A stretch of DNA of 38,034 nt from Hofstenia miamia (Eukaryota > Xenacoelomorpha > Acoela > Hofsteniidae). The stretch spans positions 631,738 through 669,771 of the forward strand of contig CABFPE010000244.1 of assembly GCA_900660155.1 (NCBI GenBank), given 5' to 3'. Of the stretch, positions 21,604 to 32,600 are shown piece after piece; the first letter of the stretch is position 1, and every line of letters begins with the position of its first letter. The notes below the pieces were generated by a model. The model was not told the DNA's origin, did no database searches, and worked only from the letters and a program-made list of their open reading frames with translations. Position numbers and translations under genes: made by a program.

Positions 21604-24566
21604 CTGGGCCTGATCCGGCTAAGGTAGAGACCATATTTGTACACCACAAAATGTAATACATAATGCTGATCCAAATTCTGACGCTAATAATTCATAGCTC
21701 TAGAGAACACAAAGAGTCATGAAATAGGTCTTATTCAGTTTTACCATTGCTGGTAAAAAGCAGTTTCTATTGAAAAAAGATTCTCTAAACAATTGCTTAA
21801 AATCAAATTTTTTCCAGAAATAAATAAAGGTATAGAATAACGAAATAATAAACAATGTTGTTTCACTTTTATTCATATAACTTCAACTTTTTTCTCACGT
21901 AAAATTTGATGCAAAAAGTACATAACTCATTATAAACGAGACCCATGGTACAAAACTTCGTTCAAGATCTGATGAACTTAGCAGTTGTCATTTATTTGGT
22001 TTGAAAAAGTAGCCAAAAAACGGTCTGACAATAATACATCAAAAAAGTATGTTTTAAAGCATGCATTAAAGCAAGTAGGTTATAATAACTAATTGCTAAA
22101 ATGAAGAGAAATAGCAAAACCTGACCGGAACCAAAAAAACCAACAGATTCGAACATTCCTCAAACAAAAAAGTTTGGCCGAATATATGATTGGTGTCACA
22201 AAATTAAGTTCGGCTTTTGCAGGACATTAATGAATTCCTCTCAATATTTAGAGAAGGATGGGTAATCCCTTGAATACTAGCCCCGGTTGGGTCAAGATGA
22301 ATGTGGGTCAATAAACGTTGATTTCTAAATGAATTGTTAATTTAAGTGTGCTATCATGCCTTAATGCTTGCAAATAAATAATTGTGGTAGAGTTGTCATT
22401 TGTGCATAATGTATAACCAATGTCAATTTATATTATAAAGATCTGATTACGTATCAAACCTAGAGAACCCTATTACTCTAATGAACTAAGAATTAGTAGT
22501 TAATCCATCTAAATAAGGACGAAATAAATTCTTATGTAATTACTAATTTTTCAGGCGAAACACAAACGCTTTAGACATGCAAAGCCCACCATCTGTGCAT
22601 TATTCCAAAATAAAGACTCACAAAAAACTTTTCGCCGTCAATTTGATGAATTTAATTTTTTGTATACGAAAATTACAATTTGATCAGAAGTATTGCAATA
22701 ACTATTTCGGTGCATCGCATAAGGTAAGCAAGGGTGGAGGATAGCTCTAGGAAAGGAAGTGAACTTGTGTTATATAACCACAAGAAAATATCCCAAAGCT
22801 GTTCATAGGGAAATCAGGAGATCAATTTACAAATTAATCAACTGCATGCTTTGGGAATTCATTCTAAAATTTTGGCAAAAGAGTCGATGCTTGACCACTA
22901 CTAACACGTGGATTGGCAAACATGTATCTTAAATAATATTCTCACAAATTCCTTTATTATTGTCAAGATTTGCTTAGAAAGCAGAATCACTAGGCTTGCG
23001 GTGGTGTGAAAATTTTCGATTTTCCAACGCAACACAAGAAATGCCTATAAATTCACACATTACACCACAAGAATAAAAATTTGCCCCACAATCCCCACAT
23101 CAATAATTTTGTAAAAGCATTTGTAGTCACTGAGGGTTTTATGCTTAAATTAATGCGTATACATATAAGTAAAATTATAATATTCCAACTTAATCACTAT
23201 CATATTCAGTAGTGCTAATTTAAAAATTTTGTTATTTGATACTAATATCAAATTTTTTTAAAAGTTATAAATCTTTTGCTGATTTATTGAACATCATTGA
23301 CTCCCAATACAACCGGCTGGATCATTTTTCGAAGTTTGGATAAAATCAAGTCAAAGTTAGTAAAATCTCTTTCTAGATCAATAGAATATATAAGACACAC
23401 TTGTATTATTGTAATAATTTAAAAAAAGCTGTTTTATAGAAAAAATTGGATTGTAGTGAATTTCAATTTCAATCAATAATGGCTTGATCAACTTAATTTC
23501 AACACGACAAATCGACATTGATTTAAAATTTATTGTTAATTGGAAGTGTTTACTAAGACTGCGCGGCATGAAACCAATTCATTTCATTCTTAAAAGTTAC
23601 TTCGATTGAGCAAAGCAGCATTCACCATTGAAATAAGACTTTAGCATGCTTAGCCTATAATCATAAAATCTTATTGGGGCTGGCTACAAAAATTCTCACA
23701 CCGCAAATCCTCACGAGAATCCCCACAAACTAAAATTTCACCCCCAACAACACTACATGTGGCATGGGATCTCCACTCCGATTACAAGCCCGAGAATCAC
23801 ACAGTAGAAACAATTTACCCGATTTGAAAAAACCTTAATCATTCATATATATTGAGAAGTTTCTTGTATAATTTTAATGTCATCCTATGTATATGATAAC
23901 ATAAGAATAGTGTAGCAATCAAAGCGTTAATGATAACCTCTTGAATATTGTCAATTGTGTTACTAATCAGTAAAAACCATAATGTCGAAGAATGCAAAAA
24001 CTATATTTAATCAATCGGGAATGCCAGTGAATTTTTGTTTTCACATTAGAAAATTACAAATTAAACCACTAACCCAAAATTACCTCCAAAATAAACCTAA
24101 TTGCTACTAGTAATAGTCATGAATATCACTTAATCTTCAAGCATTGGATGCTTTTTTCAATCAACAAAAGGTATTTAAAAAATATCTATAACAATTCGAA
24201 GCTGCAACGTTAGTCTTAAAAAATTTTTTTCTAAAAAATGTAATACTCTTACTGAAATATGCAAACCATTCACTAAACCGCTAGAATTAGATATTAACAC
24301 TAGAAACGAGACGATAGGTCAAAATGCTTCATTATTCATTAATTAAAGCCACTAGTAGGTACATATACTTTCAATTATGTTGATAATCTCATTGAATTTG
24401 CAGCTAGTAGAAATATTTTTCTATTCAATAATTTCCGCATTTGAAAAATCTGATGTAAATATATTCTTAAGGAGTGCTCGCTGTTCTAGTGTTAAAGAAA
24501 TTTTGGATAAAGAATATTCAAATTTAAAGGCTATTGAAATAAATCACACAAAAATATTATTAAACA
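21604..24566. other. Intron sequence, no recognised gene
   Basis: About 3 kb without a supportable feature. Two GC-richer patches, at 22990-23100 and 23675-23760, share words such as TTGCGGTG/CACCGCAA in opposite orientation and CCCCACA. They could be decayed ends of one element, but the match is too poor to call. Confidence 0.5.
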
Positions 24567-24762
24567 CAGGGTTGGCAAAAAAGTGTATCTTTTTTACAAA
24601 AAAAACCGTTTAAACAAAGTTTTTTTTCTCTTAAACCGACCCAGCTCAGGGTACGAAAATTTTGCTAAAAACATTGAATTATGGTAAACTTATCAACATT
24701 CATTTTTCGTTTCATATACGTAAACAAATCACAAGTTTTGCTAATATTGCGGTAGAACATCG

Positions 24763-25401
24763 GGCGTTATTGCAGAATAGTACCCTCAATAAAAATTAAT
24801 ATTTTTTACATATTTATACGTTATTTTTTATGCTGATTTCAAATATCATAATCATTTTTACCGGAAACTTAAATTATTAATTGAAAATATTCAATTATCT
24901 CCATAGTAACAAACGCAATAGCCACGACAAATAGCCTTGGATTACAAATTATTAAGTAAAATTTTAAGGAATTTCTTATTACTGGACACTTTTTCTTGGA
25001 TTTCTGATATTTTATAGACCTAAACCCTAACCCTAACCCTTATTTTTGTACTATTTTATAGACCTAAACTCTAACCCAAACCCTTATTTTTGTACTATTT
25101 TATAGACCTAAACCCTAACCCAAACCCTTATTTTTGTACTATTTTTTTAAACCTAAACCCTAACACAAAAGCTTATTTCTTTAGTATTTTATAAACCTAA
25201 AACCTAACCCAAGTCCGCTATAATTCTATTCTTACTAACCGCCATTTTATTTTAGTTTCCATAGAGATTTTCAATTGATAATTTGTTAAATTTAAGTTTC
25301 CGGTAAAAATGATTATGATATTTGAAATCAGCATAAAAAATAAGGTATAAATATGTAAAAAATATTAATTTTTATTGAGGGTACTATTCTGCAATAATGC
25401 C
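24763..25401. mobile_element. Foldback-like element nested in the hAT MITE
   Basis: Arms of about 110-150 bases are nearly perfect inverted repeats (24763-24915 versus 25240-25401). They start GGCGTTATTGCAGAATAGTA on the left and GGCATTATTGCAGAATAGTA inverted on the right. Comparison with uninserted copies b and c places the insertion in a GTAG-AAATCG site. The flanking GAACATCG and GAAATCG look like a target duplication with one lost base. The loop holds a telomere-like minisatellite. No coding capacity. Confidence 0.8.
25008..25213. repeat. 44-bp minisatellite with telomere-like CCCTAA words
   Basis: About four and a half units with 44-45 base period (TTATTTTTGTAC starts at 25040, 25084 and 25128, with a diverged unit at 25173). 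Each unit contains ACCTAAACCCTAACCC-type sequence; the first has three consecutive CCTAAC words. It lies in the loop of the foldback element, so it moves with that element and is not a relic of a chromosome end. Confidence 0.85.
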
Positions 25402-25748
25402 GAAATCGCATTTATAAAAGACGAATGGACGAACCATAAAAATTATTTGCCAAACTTTCCTATATAAATTTGAAAAAAAAAATTAAAACATGCCAACCCT
25501 GAGTAAACAGAAACTTAGAATTTTCATATCTGATTTAAATTATCAATTACCAATTAGCTTAGCTCCACTAATTGAAATCCCTCAGTATGGGCATGAAGAA
25601 CGCTTAAAATCAATGAGGGAATATGTGTATCACAAAATATAAAAAAGTAAAAACCCTTCTACACTATATATATTGTAAGGAGACACATAGGATGATAAAA
25701 ACGACCGTTAGGTGCGTGAGAAATATAAATTAGAAGAGAAGCACTTAC

Positions 25749-25836
25749 CAGTTTGGAGAAGTGTTCTTCACAATAGCCGCAGTATTTCACGTTTTGTGAG
25801 CTCTGTTCTTCGCAGAGAAGGCCTGCAGCGTGAGCA
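25749..25836 (-). CDS. MLLT10: AF10/AF17-like protein, last exon of the PZP (PHD-knuckle-ePHD) module
   Basis: 88-bp exon. The acceptor TTGTCTCTTTAG ends at 25837 and the donor is CTG/GTAAGTGC at 25748, a strong consensus. Its first base T completes a codon (TG/T = Cys fits) and it ends in phase 0. It reads AHAAGLLCEEQSSQNVKYCG and then YCEEHFSKL. As I recall, AF10 has CAQFAGLLCEE...NVQYCGYCKYHFSKL here. The Cys-x2-Cys and the His are the last zinc ligands of the extended PHD finger. The PZP module of AF10 reads unmodified H3K27 and the H3 tail. The next residues KKSKRG in AF10 correspond to RKNGNR at the start of the 15189-15666 exon, so the two exons can be joined directly across a 10.1-kb intron. 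The preceding PHD exons were not found in the window. Confidence 0.92.
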
Positions 25837-26040
25837 CTAAAGAGACAATGACAATCTCAGCTGATAACACAAATGTTAGTGCAACGACAAACACGGCGTG
25901 GCGAATTAATGCGTGCCAAAGAGCGTAGCTGACTCACGCGTCAACTAGACGGGCAGCTGTGCGCTCGCAGAAATCTACAGCCCTCCATTATTCGCAATTG
26001 GAAGGTTGCACGCCACGCGATTAGAATTACGGATCACAAA
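25837..26040. other. GC- and CpG-rich patch upstream of the PZP exon, non-coding
   Basis: This patch is clearly richer in GC and CpG than its surroundings. All frames have stops and none matches AF10. It contains a TGACTCA word (AP-1 consensus, 25930-25936) and an inverted pair CGTGGCG/CGCCACG (25896-25902 and 26011-26017). It could be an internal regulatory element or a small unrecognised transposon. Confidence 0.35.
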
Positions 26041-26605
26041 TCCCTTACAAAATCCATACTAATTAACGAAATTCCATTAAACTAAACAATGAGCGTTTTT
26101 TAATTTCGAAGGGAATATCAATTTAAGGATCTCTTCGCTTCATGCACTGTTGCATTCTGTGATGAACGTATTCACTAAAAAGCTAACTCACGTCTTCGGT
26201 TACATGCCGTACATCGTGAAAAGAATGCATAGCAATTCAAATTTGTAATTAATGAAAACAGATGCGAATTCAAAATGGCTAATACAGTTAAATAATAGAG
26301 ACTTTCACTCATAATTAGATCGACATTCCACTGTTGTCGAGAAGATATTTAATCTGCATTGTCGTTAAATGCAAAAATGTGTGTATTTAAGAATATGTTG
26401 TGACATTATAAGGCTTTTCGATAATCAAACTACTAGAATCAATCAATCATTATTTATTGAGCTGCTACATCAATATCAATTATCAATCAGTTTTTTTGTC
26501 AGATATTGGCAGCTAAAAACATATTTTTCAAAGACATTTTTTCAAAAAAATTTCGAAAACAAAGAAACATTATCTTCATGTGGAAATACAATATAGCAAA
26601 CGTAA
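26041..26605. other. Presumed intron of the AF10-like gene, no recognised feature
   Basis: AT-rich, with two overlapping short frames at 26369-26706 that show no domain and run into the neighbouring MITE. Confidence 0.5.
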
Positions 26606-26957
26606 GGCTGCAGTTACACTTGGCGGGTATTCGGGTGGTTTTGATAAGTAGCACTAAATTGCTACACCCGTCGAGAATTTGTGTTAGTTACATCTGGCAG
26701 GTATAATTTGCTAGTCAAGCACTTTTGCTAGCAATTTCTTCATAGAAATGCAATTTGTTTATATAATCAAGAGATGTCTATCACAATTTCACATCATGCT
26801 CTTGTGGTTTTATCAATAACCTTCACGCGATGTTATTATTTTAATTTTAATTGTTATACCCGCTCAGTGTTAATTAAACTTGGGTGAAATAAAACCCGCT
26901 TATAAATAATCAATGCCTCCAAAACTGTAATACAACTCGCCAAGTGTAACTAAGGCC
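26606..26957. mobile_element. 352-bp PIF/Harbinger-type MITE
   Basis: Left end GGCTGCAGTTACACTTGGCG and inverted right end GGCCTTAGTTACACTTGGCG match at 17 of 20. The element is flanked by TAA on both sides (26603-26605 and 26958-26960). A 3-bp TAA duplication with GGC-starting termini fits PIF/Harbinger. The inner part has complementary CGGGTAT/ATACCCG-type words. No transposase frame. Confidence 0.75.
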
Positions 26958-26960
26958 TAA

Positions 26961-27379
26961 GTTTAGGCTTTGGTTTTTGTGAGCTGCGTTTCCGAATTGC
27001 GTTTGATTCAAACAAAACAAATCTTAGACGTTTGAAGTTTTAGTATTGCAAGGAATTTTTTAAATAGCATCAATATCAATCAATTACAATTACCACATGC
27101 TAGAACAATGATCAAAAGATTAATCGAATAGCCCCATGATATATCCAGAGTGCATTGCGTTATGCATTCGGTGTCGGCTCAAGAGACGGTGACATGCTAA
27201 CGGATCAGAATGACAAATCATGATGAGCGAAACACAGAAAAGTATTTGCATTGGCAATTGTAAAATAAACGTGTTTTTACACTGAGTGCAGAAACAGAAC
27301 TGGCATACACTAAAATTTTTTGGTTGTTGAGCTAACGATTCGTTGGAATGATGTGTTTTGATATTAGTTGCATGGCAAC
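26961..27379. other. No recognised feature
   Basis: Between the Harbinger-type MITE and the hAT remnant. The open frame on the minus strand here (27120-27500) runs across the hAT terminus and is chance. Confidence 0.5.
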
Positions 27380-27925
27380 CAGTGTTGCAACCGGGCCATA
27401 ATTTTATTGGCCCGGCCCATGTATTTTTAAGGACAGGCCAACCCGGCCCGTCTGAATGCACGAATTTTAAAGCCTGGCCCGTGACGCTTCTATATTTCAA
27501 CCATAGGAATTAAAAAAACAATGTTCAAAAAAATTTAATACCGGCTTTCGCCGCTGAGTTTAAAAGTTCTATTTGACTGACATGTTCAGGATCCAGTCTG
27601 TTTCGTTTTTCTGTGAGAATGTTGCCAGCGTCTGAAAAAATTCATTCGCTTTGTGCAGACCCACCTTGAATGGGAAGTATTTGACAGCCTTTTTGGTTAA
27701 TTGGGGAAAAGTACTATGGTGTTGGCGCCAAAACACAAGTGTGTTTCTTGGATAATCTGAACAGATTGGAGATGATCTGTAAACCACAATTTCATTTTTT
27801 AATTCTTCCGACAGTACTTCGAGGTCGTTCTACAAATCGGGCTATATTACGTTGACTCATCCCCTTCAAATGTTTGGAGATAATCAACTAGCGGATGGCA
27901 AGAGGTTATGTAACCAGGCATCATA
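27380..27925 (-). mobile_element. hAT transposon remnant, 3' end with C-terminal transposase
   Basis: The element end is CAGTGTTGCAACCGGGCC at 27380, a hAT-type terminus. It is followed by several GGCCCGG words in both orientations over about 100 bases (27393-27482), as expected for subterminal transposase-binding repeats. Inward of these, on the minus strand, is the transposase C-terminus (27525-27925). The opposite terminus was not found to the right, so the element is truncated or diverged. Confidence 0.75.
27525..27925 (-). pseudogene. hAT transposase C-terminal dimerisation region, frameshifted
   Basis: Read from about 27925 leftwards: an upstream piece (HPLVDYLQTFEGDES), then LSEELKNEIVVY, FWRQHHSTFPQLTKKAVKYF, then a one-base shift near 27660. 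After the shift come AQSE, a TGA, IFSDAGNIL and TEKRNRLDPEHVSQIELL, ending NSAAKAG at TGA 27525-27527. FP.L...A..., the (S)A.SER.FS core and RNRL are the hallmark of the hAT dimerisation domain. The TGA in place of Arg in SER fits decay of a CGA codon. The gene has at least one frameshift and two stops, so it is dead. Confidence 0.85.
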
Positions 27926-29335
27926 TATAGCGAAAAAAGACTATATGACATTTTTAATATAAATAGACTGAAAGAAACTCAACCAATGAAATTTTTTACA
28001 GATTCTATGATTTGGTCTGAAGTGGCTGAATACATTTTTCCAAGAAAAGATTAGCTAACTACAAGCATTGTAGCATTTCTCCTTGAGATGTAAAGTAAAC
28101 AGTGATAATTATGTCTCAACATTGATGAATTCCTCTTTCTGCAACCCCAAATCTAATTTAAAAATACCTATGACATTCTTGGCGTCCATTTCTTAGAAAT
28201 ATTGGTTTGTCCGTGCCCGTTTCCTAAGCCCGTGGCTAAATGATATTTAACTAATATAGCTTGAATAATAAGAAAAATTCTAATGTGGTATTATCCATGC
28301 ATACCCAAAATGTCATGAGACCTACCAATGCAGTTTACGTCAAAAGCCTTTGTTGACATCCCCGAAAAGGAATTTTACAGAAGAGGATTTATTAACACAA
28401 TTTTGTAAAATTAATTTGCAAATCGTGCATCAAATCTCATAATGATAATTGACAGGACCTCAAATTGCTTTGCTGGAGAAAGGGTCTTAGTTATCACAAT
28501 AGGAGACTATCCTGCTTGTATGATATTGCAAAATATGCAAGTTACTTTAATTCAAATTTAAACATTATGGAACGCCTTCTGAAGTTCACAACTTAGAACT
28601 CTTACGTTACAAAATAATGTACATAAGTAAAGTATGTTTACCAATGCAATATCAGAAATTGACTGTGAAATGGAATTCTTTTTTTGAAGAAAAAAGTTAA
28701 TCTTGTCTGGCTTAGTGTAATATTTTATGTAACATGTTGTAATTTTTGTTGTAAATCTACATGAAGGTTAGTTTTTCACAACATACATATACAAAGATAG
28801 ATTTATAGAATTGATAGATAGAAATTTTTTATCAATCAAATGGTTTTAGGATCTAAAATCCTCGACCAACGATTAATAATCATGCTAAGCTTAGAGACCG
28901 TATGCCTGTTACGAGTCCTACCTTAGTCCATCTGAAACTGCCGAAGCTACTGTTTACATTCAACTTGTAGCATATAATAAACTAACGAATTATTCCATTC
29001 TCAGTATCTTCAAACTATACAAGTAGAATCATAAACTTACTTGGTCATATAGACTACAATAATACAACGGAATATGGAAAATATCTTAAAACGTAGTAGT
29101 TGTGCCAAAACACGAAGCACGTCAAGAAGTACAATCATCGAAATATGTAATCGAATAGTAAACAGTGATAAGTTGTCTTGCATTACTCGCTTTGTAAACA
29201 ATATTCATTCTCCAACAATGTTTAACGAGTCTACAAAGGGAGCGGTATTAAAATATAGCCAAGAGTCACAAAATAAAGGAGATTTTAATTGTACGGACTG
29301 GGACGATAGAGGAGGTTGTTTGAGAAAACTGGAAT
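27926..29335. other. No recognised gene
   Basis: AT-rich. The plus-strand frame from 29074 has about 87 codons before it enters the MITE at 29336. Its peptide is Ser/Thr/Lys-rich with several Cys but matches nothing I know, and the stop lies inside the MITE. I do not call it a gene. Confidence 0.45.
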
Positions 29336-29685
29336 CGGGGTTGGCTAAAAAGTGTATTTTTTACAAAAAAAACGTTTTAAACGTTTAAAACAATGTTTTT
29401 TTGCCTTTCGACAGAACAAGTTTAAGGTACGAAAATTTTGCTAAAAATGCATATAGTGGCAAACATTAAACTACGATAAACTTACCAACATTCATTTTTC
29501 GTTTCATACACGTAAACAAATCACACGTTTTGCTATTTTTTGTAGAAAATCGGTCATGAAAGTACCAATTGCGAAACCCAAAAATTATTTTCCAAACTTT
29601 CCTATATAAATTTGAAAAAAAACATTTAAAAAACAGTGTTTAAAACATATTTTAAACAGGTCCTGTTTAAAACATACCAATCCTG
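29336..29685. mobile_element. hAT-type MITE (CAGGGTTGGC family, copy b)
   Basis: Left CGGGGTTGGCTAAAAAGTGT and inverted right CAGGATTGGTATG are decayed forms of the family end. The flanks are ACTGGAAT and ACTGAAAT (7/8 duplication). It contains the family's internal words, including CATTCATTTTTCGTTTCATA. Near the right end is a near-palindrome, TTTAAACAGGTCCTGTTTAA, also in copy c. 350 bp long, no coding capacity. Confidence 0.88.
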
Positions 29686-32600
29686 ACTGAAATAGTTTAG
29701 AAATATAAGATAAGAATTCAGGGCCTGAAATTTGTTGCTAATGCGTTTGCTCACACATGATATTTCAAAGAATTAGAGAGGTAAACGTTAAACAATTTAA
29801 AAGGGTTTTTTTAAGAGAACCTCCTACTGAAATGTAAAAAACGTTTACTGGCATTACATTAAATGCCTCCTATAGGTAATGTAAATATAAAAATTTAAAA
29901 ATGGAAATATTGGATTCACAACTAATAGCAAAACCTTCTAAAAACTATTGTCTTTTGAAAAGCATGTTTCTGGATTATGTAGTGTAGATTAATTAGCTGT
30001 TTACTCATAATTCAAGCTTTCGAAAAAAAGTAACAAAAAGCTATGCAAATAAGAAAATGTCATTGGTCAGTTGAATGTAATGAATATAACTTAGGTAAGC
30101 TATCTCACCCAGAGATAAACATGGCCGGATTATTGAGGACTAGGTTCGGCCTGGCCCATATTCCGATCTCACCTGGTAGCTACGATGAAACAAACAGCCT
30201 TAACCCTAACAAGATTTACCAAACTTGGCTGCTAGTCGAACTCTTCGGAAATTGACATTTTCCTAAAACATATCAAACCAGAGCACGCCTTTCTACTAAA
30301 TTCTAAAATTTTTTGTTGGAGATTCCTATATACTTCCATCAAAATGCATGTTTGATTAAAACACACAAGTAGAGCTCAGCAAATTGCGTATGTGTAATAA
30401 CGTGAAATAGTTTATCATTATATCAACATAGCCACGTTGTCAGTGTAAACTAGTATTAATGGCTTAACTACAATGCGAACGACTCATTTCAAATTCACAG
30501 AACAGCTGTCTCTGAACACTCACTCGACGACGCATTGAGTAACAATGTACTAGATAAAGGGAACGGATTTTATGGTAAATAAATCTACAGCAAATAACGG
30601 TTCATTATTTTTTCCAACCCAAACAGCTTTAGAATTCTGTTAAAACAATATTTGAACAAGTGCTTTATGTAGTTAAGATATTCACATCATTTGTCAAATA
30701 TGTTCTATAGTAAACGCAAAAAGCTCTCGTCATTTAATAGAAAGCTGAGTAGAAAAAAAATCAATTATAACACTGTTGTCTGAATTGTGCTTATAAGTTT
30801 AGATTTTTGAAAATTGCAATGCGGGAACTGCTATTTCTAAGCCGTTTATTACTTCTATCTCAGCGCCAAAAGGAATTCATATTCGGGCAACAAACCAGAG
30901 TTGAGAACCGTGACAATAGAGAAGTCCAGGATCTAGAAAATTACAAACTCAAATAAAAAGCCGACTCTTGATACAGGCCTTATATCGGGAGTCCAATGCC
31001 TATCAAAAGTTCACGAGACTTAACTGGGTATTTGCAAGTAACACTGTGTAATCTGAATGAAGGCGTTGGATTGGATCATTGGGATCCATCTTCTGTAGGA
31101 ATTAACCGAGCTTCTTTTGTTGAATATGTACATCTACAATTGATGTCCGAAATCGACTGAGATGCAGTCAAAATATAGAACCTAAATAAAACAAAAATAC
31201 GCCTTCCATTTCATTTTTGATCAATAAATGTTTTTTGTTTTTAACGTTAAAAACTCTTAAGATAGCGTTTAAAAGCCTACCCTGGTGATACTAGATCCGC
31301 TTTCAGAAAACCTTAAAAATATCTGATAATGCTCTTATATTTTTTGAAAATTATTAAAAATGGTCTGCTGATGCCAACAGGTGTTTCAGTATCAATTGAA
31401 GTTAACTTAACTGAATTCAGACTCACTTTGCTGATCAAGATAATGCTGATGAAAAATTGTATTCAGTTGCTTAAATAGAAGAGGAGTATGAAAAATTCTC
31501 AACCATTTACAATAATATGGTGAGCGAAATACAACGGGATTGACATGATTTACAATGTACCGATGAATAATAGCAAGAGAATTAACTTGATAGTAATTAT
31601 TTTAATAGCAATCGTTTAATGACTGCGGAGGAGTAGTAATTTTTGACAAATACGCGTGGTTTGAATCATTGATTCATATACACAAAACGTTTGGCGATGA
31701 CATCTCTTAAAACACAGTTTAAATGACACAATGCACAAATCAAATTCACAAAGCGTGTAAGTAACGCTAAATAGTATTGCGTTGTAGAAACATATTAAAA
31801 ATACTTTCAAAGAAATAAAGCATGTGACAAAGTACAGAAGTTAATTAACTCGAGAACTACCAATACCAATTGTGTCGAAATTGATACATTGAAAACGTTA
31901 TTTCCATGAAAATGCATTAACGAAGAACACCTACTGATATGCACAAGCACAACTCCTTTTATCCCAATAACCAAATTGAATTTACTTGTGTACATTTTGT
32001 ATTAGATGATGTCTTTTGGAATTAAATTGTTTAAATCATCGTATGTCTAGTATTAAACACATTTGCGTATGCCCGCAATAATAAAAATTGAGAATTCATA
32101 TCTTGATTGAACATTTCTGGAAATAAAGCATCCAAATGTAACTAGCCATTGAGAAAGTACCCAAAACATATATGAAATTGCGATCTTTATATGTGAATAT
32201 TGTGATATAATTTTTAGTGGTTTTTCAAAAAACAAACCCTTTTTTAAAAACTTTCTTGTGCCCCATGAATAAAAGGCTACCTCAAATTTTTTGGAATAAC
32301 ATCATAAATTATTGCACTTTTTGCAAAATGTCATTAGATTTTGGATAACTTGCAAATAATCAACAAACTTTTACAATTGTAGAAAAAATTTGAACCGCCC
32401 CTCGTTCGAAATTTTCTACGATGTCACCTGCGATGAATCAAGAACGAAAATTTGAAAATTGAAGAAATTGAGAAATTTTGAAAACATAACTTCGGTGGAG
32501 AAAGTTGCAAAATGAAAAACTTTCTGCTGAAAGAAAAAACTGAGAAAACGAAACGTTGACTACTAAATTTTATCGACGAAAATTGAAGTTTACATTAAAT

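Larger units (their letters stand above)
24567..25501. mobile_element. hAT-type MITE (CAGGGTTGGC family, copy a) carrying a nested insertion
   Basis: Ends CAGGGTTGGCAAAAAAGTGT and (inverted right end) CAGGGTTGGCATG, flanked by ATTAAACA and AGTAAACA (7/8 target duplication). The outer parts align with copies b (29336-29685) and c (35066-35366): CCCAGCTCAG, CATTCATTTTTCGTTTCATA, CAAATCACAAGTTTTGCTA, and near the end CCAAACTTTCCTATATAAAT. Removing the nested block 24763-25401 leaves about 296 bp, the size of copy c. Confidence 0.88.

Noticed and set aside
25008..25213. Interstitial telomere or chromosome end
   Set aside because: The CCCTAA words are part of a 44-bp minisatellite within a foldback element nested in a MITE, with normal sequence on both sides.
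27120..27500. 126-codon minus-strand frame
   Set aside because: It runs across the hAT terminus and subterminal repeats, begins at no supported start and has no recognisable domain.
29074..29388. 104-codon plus-strand frame as a gene
   Set aside because: Its last part is MITE sequence, no splice or start context supports it, and the peptide has no known features.
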